A DNA stretch of 64,000 nucleotides from Roseomonas sp. (GTDB lineage: Bacteria > Pseudomonadota > Alphaproteobacteria > Acetobacterales > Acetobacteraceae). A program made the position numbers and the translations under genes. Positions within the stretch are counted from its first letter, which is position 1. The number at the start of each line of letters is the position of its first letter. Positions 59,647 through 64,000 of this stretch are shown here, one piece after another. The notes below the pieces were generated by a model. The model was given only the letters and a program-made list of their open reading frames with translations, ran no database searches and had not been told where the DNA came from. The stretch lies in contig JAPSLO010000013.1 of the NCBI GenBank assembly GCA_031180725.1, positions 146,061-210,060 on the forward strand. Reading direction: 5' to 3'.

Positions 59647-60248
59647 TGCGCCGCACGTTTTCCGTAGCGCCAGTGCTGGAACAGCAGCAACAGCACGGCC
59701 AGCGTCCAGAAGTTCAGCTGCGCGGCGATCCAGGCCAGCAGATGCGCGCCGTAGTGGATCAGCAGCGCGGTCCAGGCAGAGAGAGTGAACACCGCCAGCA
59801 AGGCGCGCAGCCGCGCCGGACCCCGCCAGCCGAGCAGCGCGATGGCCGCACCGCCGGCCAGGCTGAGCGCGGCCACCCAGGCAAGCGCGCAGCCCAGCCA
59901 ACCGCCGCCGAGCAGCACCGCCGCGAGGTTGTGCAGCGTGGCCGGGCCAGGCACGGAGCGCGCCAGGAAGTCGCGCAGGTCCAGCATCCAGGGACCGTCG
60001 CGGCGGAACACCTCGCCTGGGTGGAAGCTGGCAGCATCGGGTGTGGCGGCCAGCAGCGCGATGCCGAGCGCCAGTCCCCCCGCCAGCCCCATCACATGCA
60101 GGATTGGCACGGCGACCGCATCGCGCGGCGCCACTGCCCCGAAGACCGCGGCCGCCAGGCGCACCAGTGCCAGGGCCATGAGGCCGGCCAGCAGCGCCGA
60201 AGCGCTGGCCAGGAGGGCGGGGCCGATGCTTCCTGCTTCGATCGTCAT
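59643..60248 (-). CDS. Polytopic membrane protein of unknown function, 201 residues
   Basis: Six hydrophobic segments can be seen at about residues 6-30, 45-66, 108-130, 132-142, 147-165 and 168-188. A conserved-looking loop FHPGEVFRRDGPWMLDLRDF lies between the second and third. It is the only clear minus-strand gene inside the otherwise plus-strand locus, and its start lies ten bases from that of the 358-residue exported protein gene, so the two are divergent with little room for separate promoters. No family recognised. Confidence 0.72.
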   Translation of the reverse strand: MTIEAGSIGPALLASASALLAGLMALALVRLAAAVFGAVAPRDAVAVPILHVMGLAGGLALGIALLAATPDAASFHPGEVFRRDGPWMLDLRDFLARSVPGPATLHNLAAVLLGGGWLGCALAWVAALSLAGGAAIALLGWRGPARLRALLAVFTLSAWTALLIHYGAHLLAWIAAQLNFWTLAVLLLLFQHWRYGKRAAH

Positions 60249-60257
60249 GCCCCGCCT

Positions 60258-61334
60258 ATGCCGCAGCAGATCCTAAGAGACCGTTCGGGACGCTGGGCCG
60301 CGCCAGCCGCGCAGGGGATCGTCCTTGCATTCGCTGGTCTGGTGCTGCTCGCCCGGCCCGCGGGTGCCGAGGTGATCGCCCTGCGTGGGCCGGATGGGCA
60401 CTGTTTGCTGCGGCAGGCGCCGGAAGGCACCCATGCCCAGGCGCTCGCCGTCCTGGCTCAGGAGGCGCAGTCGCTGGAGCAATATGCTGCCCGGCTTGGC
60501 GCCGATGCCGCCGCAATGCGCCTGGCCGCTGCGCGAGAGCAGGTGCCGCGGTTCGGCGACTGGGCCTATGGCTGGGTGCAGAGCTACGTCACCTCCTATC
60601 GCGTGCTGGCGCGCGGGGTGGTGGAGCTGGCGCGCAGCGCTGCCGGCGAGGAGGGGGAGAGCGGGGCCAGCCTCTCGGCCCGCCTGACGGAGGAGATGGC
60701 CGGCCCGATCCGCGAGGAGTTCCGCCGCACCGTGCTGGAACCGGTGACGCGCGATGGCGGCCTGGCGGCGGACATGACGCATCTTGGCCGGTTGCTGGAC
60801 GTCGCCTGGGGGCGGGCGGTGGAAAGCCAGGGGGTGGCGCTTGCGGCCCTGCCTGCGGCGCGACGCAGCGATGGCGCGCTGTGGCTCGACCTTTCGACTG
60901 CGGCGCGGCCCCTTGCGCCCTTGCTGGCAGCGGCGCTGCCGGCTGATCCGGTCTCGCTGCTGATGGCGGAAGGCGCCGACACGTCCACCGTCTTCTTGCG
61001 TTCGATGCGGCCCATGGCGGCGCGGCTGGGCGCGGTGCTGGTGCGGGTCAGCGAGGCCGGCTCGATCGTGGCCACCGGTGGCGCCTTCGGCTACGCGCTG
61101 GGCGGCATGCCCGGCACGGTGGCGGGTGTGGCCGGCGGCGTCGGGATATCCTGGGCCTTCGACTGGCTGTTCAACCGTGTAGACGCGGCGCTGAACAAGG
61201 GTGCCTTCGAAGCGCAGGCGCTGGAGGCCATCGCACGCGCCGAACGCCGCGTCGCCGAAGGCGCAGCGGAGGCGGCGCGCGCGGCGCTGGCCAGCCGGGT
61301 GGCTGCACTCTCCGCGCCGGGAGACTGCAAATGA
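60258..61334 (+). CDS. Exported protein of unknown function with a Gly-rich membrane segment, 358 residues
   Basis: The N-terminus has a signal sequence (QGIVLAFAGLVLLARPAGAE, cleaved near residue 37). A helical region follows to about 245, then a Gly-rich hydrophobic segment (ATGGAFGYALGGMPGTVAG and VAGGVGISWAFDWLF, about 272-310) and a Lys/Arg/Ala amphipathic C-terminal helix. The layout suggests membrane insertion from the periplasmic side. Its stop overlaps the start of the second mitofilin-like gene, the first of three such overlaps in the right-half operon. No family recognised. Confidence 0.78.
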   Translation: MPQQILRDRSGRWAAPAAQGIVLAFAGLVLLARPAGAEVIALRGPDGHCLLRQAPEGTHAQALAVLAQEAQSLEQYAARLGADAAAMRLAAAREQVPRFGDWAYGWVQSYVTSYRVLARGVVELARSAAGEEGESGASLSARLTEEMAGPIREEFRRTVLEPVTRDGGLAADMTHLGRLLDVAWGRAVESQGVALAALPAARRSDGALWLDLSTAARPLAPLLAAALPADPVSLLMAEGADTSTVFLRSMRPMAARLGAVLVRVSEAGSIVATGGAFGYALGGMPGTVAGVAGGVGISWAFDWLFNRVDAALNKGAFEAQALEAIARAERRVAEGAAEAARAALASRVAALSAPGDCK

Positions 61335-61960
61335 TCCGGCGCTTGCCGCTGCTGCTTTCTTTGCTGGCCTGCCTGATGGCGGGCGCGGCGCTGCTCGCCC
61401 CCCGCCAGCCGGGCGAAGCCCGGGCCGCGCCGGCATTGCAGCCAGAGCCGCCCGATTCCAGCGTGGCGCTGGCCAGGATCGAACTGCTGCTGCCTCACTT
61501 GGCGCGCGGTCAGCCTTTCCCGCGTCCGCATGCGGTCGCGCTGGCGTTGGCCGCCGGCAATGCGGAGATACGTGCCGTGTTGGCTGGGCTTTCGCCTGAC
61601 GGCGCCCCCACCGCGCGTCAGCTGGCGGAGGCTTTCGGCATGGCCGCCGATACCGCCCTGCTGGTCGAGATGGGACTGGGTGCTGATGCCGGCTGGATGG
61701 CGCGCCTCATGGCCACCACCATACGGCTCGGCGCGCAATTCGCCGGCCATTCGCCCGCCCTGGCGGCGATCGGTGCCGCCCGGCGTGACCTGGAGGAAGG
61801 TGACCTGCCAGGCATGGACTCCGCGCTCGCCGTCCTGGAAGGTGCGACGGCCGAGGCGATGGCGCCCTTCCGCGAGGCGCTGCGGCGCCGCATCGCTCAG
61901 GATGAAGCCGCGGCGCGGCTGACCGGCCTGGCGCTGCGCCAGCCAGAGGCCCGGCGATGA
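61331..61960 (+). CDS. Second mitofilin-like C-terminal-domain protein, exported or anchored, 209 residues
   Basis: A signal or anchor (LPLLLSLLACLMAGAALLAP, about residues 5-24) is followed by an all-helical domain. It aligns by pattern with the C-terminal half of the broken mitofilin-like gene at 55323: QPFPRPHAVALALAAG against SPRPWLREYQALAAL, and RRDLEEGDLPGMDSALAVLE against AAQLRRGNLAGAVADAAALD. It lacks the coiled coil of the first copy. The two would be a paralogous pair in one locus. The start and stop each overlap neighbours by four bases. Confidence 0.75.
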   Translation: MIRRLPLLLSLLACLMAGAALLAPRQPGEARAAPALQPEPPDSSVALARIELLLPHLARGQPFPRPHAVALALAAGNAEIRAVLAGLSPDGAPTARQLAEAFGMAADTALLVEMGLGADAGWMARLMATTIRLGAQFAGHSPALAAIGAARRDLEEGDLPGMDSALAVLEGATAEAMAPFREALRRRIAQDEAAARLTGLALRQPEARR

Positions 61961-62373
61961 GCGCCGGGCGCTTCGATTGGCGCGGCGTCGTCTCCCGCGC
62001 GCTGTTCAGCAGCTTCACGGTCTTCGCGCTCTACAACCCCACTGGCACCTCCTATCTGCACTGGGTGCTGGACGGCTTCAACCTGCTCTGGGCGAAGCTG
62101 GCAGTGGGGGCGGGGCTGTCCGCGGTACTCTGTGTGCTGTGGCGCACCGCGCGAGGCACGCTGGGACGGATCGGCATGGCCATGGTGCTGGCCTTCTGCC
62201 TGGGCACTGGCGCCACGTTGCTGGCCCTGACGGGCATCGGGCTGTTCGAAAGCCATGTGCTGCTGCTGTGGGGCCTGTTGACGCTCGCCGGGCTGTTCAC
62301 GGCGGGCCTTTGCTATTCGCACATCCACCACCGCCTGGGCGGCATCACGCATACAGAGGAGGTCAAGGGATGA
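61957..62373 (+). CDS. DUF6524-like small membrane protein
   Basis: This 138-residue protein has four hydrophobic segments (about residues 15-28, 42-62, 74-92 and 100-120). YNPTGTSYLHWVLDGFN near residue 26 and SHIHHRLGGITHTEEVKG at the C-terminus resemble the DUF6524 family as I remember it. Its function is unknown. It is the third gene of the overlapping set 60258-63275 and directly precedes the carbonic-anhydrase-like fusion. Confidence 0.72.
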   Translation: MSAGRFDWRGVVSRALFSSFTVFALYNPTGTSYLHWVLDGFNLLWAKLAVGAGLSAVLCVLWRTARGTLGRIGMAMVLAFCLGTGATLLALTGIGLFESHVLLLWGLLTLAGLFTAGLCYSHIHHRLGGITHTEEVKG

Positions 62374-63275
62374 CGCTGCCCGGGCCTGACGTTCCACGCA
62401 AGGCGGATGATTTCGTGGTCAGCTGCATCGATCCACGGCTGACCGATGACACCACCTTCCTGATGGCCGCGCTGGGCCGCACCGACCGCTACAGCGAGAT
62501 GCGCATAGCAGGCGCGGCGCTCGCGGCGGTGGACGAGAGCCGGCCCGCCTGGATGGCCGCGCTGTGGGAGAATTTCGAGGCCTCGCGCCGGCTGCATGGT
62601 GTGCAGCGGGTGGTCTTCATCAATTACCGCGACTGCGGCGCCATGAACCTCTGGGCCGGGCGGCGGCTGGCGGAAGATCCAGCGGACGAGTTGCGCCAGC
62701 ATCAGGCCGTGCTGGAGCGTGCTGCGGCGGCGGTGAGAGCGCGCTTTCCGGCGATGGCGGTGGAGATCCGGCTCATGGAGCTGGACGGCAGCGCGCGGCT
62801 TCTGCCCTGCACCACCTGTGCCGCCACGCCTGGCCTGCAGGCTGAGGCCGTGGAGCCACCCTCCTCTGCTGACAGCTTTACCGAACTGGTGCGCCTGCGC
62901 ACCGCCGACGCGCTGCCCGATCCGGCAGCGGAGCGCGCACTGTTGGTGGAAGGCGTCACGCGATACGGCCTGACGGCTGCCAGAGCGCGGGCAGTGCTGG
63001 AGGTGGAGATGGCGCGGCATGGGCAGCGCACCGCGCGTCAGAGCAGCCGCGAAATCGCGGTTTTCCTGCGGGCCCAGGCGGATCGGCGCGGCCGTGTGGC
63101 GGAGCGGGATGCGCAGCGCGCGGCGGAGCTCTATCGCGGCGTCAGGGGGCGCCAAGCCACCCCCACGGAAGCTCAGCGCCGCGTGGCGGCCGTGATGGCG
63201 GAGGAGGGCCTGGCGGCGCGGCCCCGCGGTCTGCTGCGCAGCACGGCCTGGCTGCGGCGCATGGCGGCGGGCTGA
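62370..63275 (+). CDS. Beta-carbonic-anhydrase-like domain (altered Zn site) fused to a locus-specific C-terminal domain
   Basis: Residues about 12-160 of this 301-residue protein resemble beta-carbonic anhydrase: the first Zn motif is CIDPR (Cys19, Asp21, Arg23), a Gly-containing loop follows (MRIAGAALAAVDE), and the second motif reads NYRDCGAM with Cys89. The His that normally sits three residues before this Cys is Tyr86, so one Zn ligand is missing. A CTTC pair lies at 147-150. Residues about 186-298 are the domain also found alone at 58037. There is no signal peptide. It closes the four-gene overlapping operon. Function may be structural, sensory or a modified lyase. Confidence 0.75.
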   Translation: MTLPGPDVPRKADDFVVSCIDPRLTDDTTFLMAALGRTDRYSEMRIAGAALAAVDESRPAWMAALWENFEASRRLHGVQRVVFINYRDCGAMNLWAGRRLAEDPADELRQHQAVLERAAAAVRARFPAMAVEIRLMELDGSARLLPCTTCAATPGLQAEAVEPPSSADSFTELVRLRTADALPDPAAERALLVEGVTRYGLTAARARAVLEVEMARHGQRTARQSSREIAVFLRAQADRRGRVAERDAQRAAELYRGVRGRQATPTEAQRRVAAVMAEEGLAARPRGLLRSTAWLRRMAAG

Positions 63276-63288
63276 GGGGCAGCGGGGG

Positions 63289-63534
63289 CTACAGCGGCGC
63301 GCCGGCCTCGCGCGCAGCGGCGACGATGCGCGCCTGCATGGCCATCAGCGGGCGGTTGTCGGCCAGGCTGTACATGAAGGCGTTCTCGGCGAAGGCATCG
63401 CGCAGGTAGTGGCCGGTCGCAGCGGGCGCGCCGGCATAGGTGAAGCGCAGGAACTGCACCAGCAGAAGCGAGCGCACCAGATGCACTGCGACCAGCCCAC
63501 GCAGCAGGATCACCGTCTCCATCTCGCGTTCCAT
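63289..63534 (-). CDS. Hypothetical protein, 81 residues, hydrophobic N-terminal half
   Basis: The product has a hydrophobic stretch (about residues 6-30) and an ordinary amphipathic C-terminal part ending ADNRPLMAMQARIVAAAREA. No ribosome site precedes the first ATG; a second ATG at 63522 gives a shorter product. No family was recognised. It is convergent with the carbonic-anhydrase-like gene and could be a fragment of a larger gene. Confidence 0.4.
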   Translation of the reverse strand: MEREMETVILLRGLVAVHLVRSLLLVQFLRFTYAGAPAATGHYLRDAFAENAFMYSLADNRPLMAMQARIVAAAREAGAPL

Positions 63535-63561
63535 GTGCGAGAGGAGGTTTACGGCGGTGAA

Positions 63562-63672
63562 CTAGGGTCCGTGGCGGAGCAGGTGGATGCGATCCGGATA
63601 CAGCGTCAGATGCCCACCCATGCCGTGCAGGGCGAAGAGGGAGCCATTTTCATAGTGCTGGTCGTAACCCAT
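63562..63672 (-). CDS. Small protein, 36 residues, resembling the start of a bacterial PH-like domain
   Basis: The frame reads MGYDQHYENGSLFALHGMGG followed by HLTLYPDRIHLLRHGP and a stop. The pattern of a Gly-rich turn followed by a strand ending in YPDRI and a basic end resembles the first strands of short bacterial PH-like (bPH) domains. AGAGGT lies eight bases before the ATG. It could be an intact small protein or the remnant of a longer one. Low confidence, based on pattern only. Confidence 0.35.
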   Translation of the reverse strand: MGYDQHYENGSLFALHGMGGHLTLYPDRIHLLRHGP

Positions 63673-64000
63673 TCGATGACCTCTGTGGTGCTCCCACTCC
63701 TGCGGGCCAGATCTGATCGGATGCTGATCGGGTGTGGACCCTATTGGCTATTGCTTGACGAGCAGTGGCTGCGGGCGCGGGACTCGGCACCCGCTGCGAC
63801 GCCGTCGTTCCGAGGAGTGGCGCGTCAAGAAGGCAGTGCCGGATAGCTGATATGACAATCTCCTCGCGGGCCAGCGTTGACATGGTGTGGTGGTGGGCCG
63901 TAGAAGCCCGCCACCGCCGGTTGGCGGGGGGCTTGAAGGTGGCGGTGAAGATCGCTAGATGAGCGCCCCTCGCTGGAAGGCGGGAGACCCCATCACCGTG
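63673..64000. other. Right-end stretch without a convincing gene
   Basis: Several short frames exist on both strands, but none has a ribosome site or family resemblance. Base composition seems lower in GC than the rest of the window. A hairpin CCCGCCA / TGGCGGG with an 8-base loop lies at 63907-63928. The sequence might be the edge of a gene or element that continues outside. Confidence 0.4.

Noticed and set aside
58713..60257. Long upstream extension of the frame that encodes the 60258 protein
   Set aside because: It crosses the DUF4239 gene and runs antisense to the membrane protein; no domain is seen before 60258, where a signal peptide begins.
1..64000. Mobile elements, prophage, rRNA operons, CRISPR arrays
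   Set aside because: No transposase, integrase, phage or Cas motifs, no long terminal repeats and no rRNA sequence were recognised on either strand.

Overview
The window is very GC-rich (roughly 70% by eye), densely packed, and built of short operons whose genes commonly overlap by four bases (ATGA or GTGA). The gene content points to an aerobic, nutritionally versatile alphaproteobacterium of the Acetobacteraceae/Roseomonas type: hopanoid precursor genes (hpnCDE), many Bug/TctC-type solute receptors, TRAP and tripartite tricarboxylate (TTT) transporters, several CoA-dependent degradation clusters, and HemP-TonB iron functions. This placement is inferred from gene content; there is no rRNA in the window.

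Layout. 1-3.3 kb (minus): phosphonate ABC transporter phnC-phnD-phnE-phnE, running off the left edge. 3.5-5.8 kb (plus): NIPSNAP protein, endonuclease V, DUF423 protein and a 23S rRNA 2'-O-methyltransferase, then tRNA-Leu(UAA). 6.0-8.8 kb (minus): hydroxysqualene dehydroxylase HpnE and an unusual HpnC-HpnD fusion. 9.0-12.5 kb (minus): acyl-CoA dehydrogenase, a DAO-type flavoenzyme and a histone-H1-like Lys/Ala-rich protein. 12.7-17.4 kb (minus): a hexuronate-type operon (TRAP dctPQM, uronate dehydrogenase, mutarotase) with a recognisable promoter/operator. 17.6-20.0 kb: amidase and a beta-hydroxyacid dehydrogenase. 20.1-24.0 kb: a MarR regulator divergent from hydrolase, acyl-CoA dehydrogenase and acyl-CoA ligase. 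24.2-33.2 kb: mutarotase-like protein, lipoprotein lipase, D-tartrate dehydratase, crotonase, Bug receptor, 2-hydroxyacid dehydrogenase, ethanolamine ammonia-lyase EutBC and an SDR. 33.3-36.7 kb: deacetylase, FAD monooxygenase, SDR. 36.8-40.0 kb: a Fur-box-like site, hemP, tonB and a Na/Pi symporter. 40.2-44.3 kb (minus): racemase-family protein, FAD monooxygenase, MmgE/PrpD protein, Bug receptor. 44.6-50.6 kb: crotonase, class III CoA-transferase, GntR regulator and a complete TctC-TctB-TctA transporter. 50.6-55.2 kb: SDR, hydrolase, KefB-type antiporter, enolase-superfamily enzyme.

55.3-63.3 kb is the least explained part and the best candidate for an undescribed system. It is a run of small exported and membrane proteins with no catabolic genes: two mitofilin-like proteins, a PstS-like binding protein, an exported 245-residue protein, a glycine-zipper protein, a DUF4239 (bestrophin-like) membrane protein, an exported 358-residue protein, a DUF6524-like membrane protein, and a beta-carbonic-anhydrase-like domain fused to a domain that also occurs as a separate gene nearby. 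Two gene pairs are paralogous within the locus, and its right half is a tightly overlapping four-gene operon. Its left half carries several apparent lesions (a premature stop and three frame changes), which may be real decay, switching, or sequence errors.

No CRISPR array, insertion sequence, prophage or rRNA operon was recognised. All assignments come from reading motifs; no database search was run.
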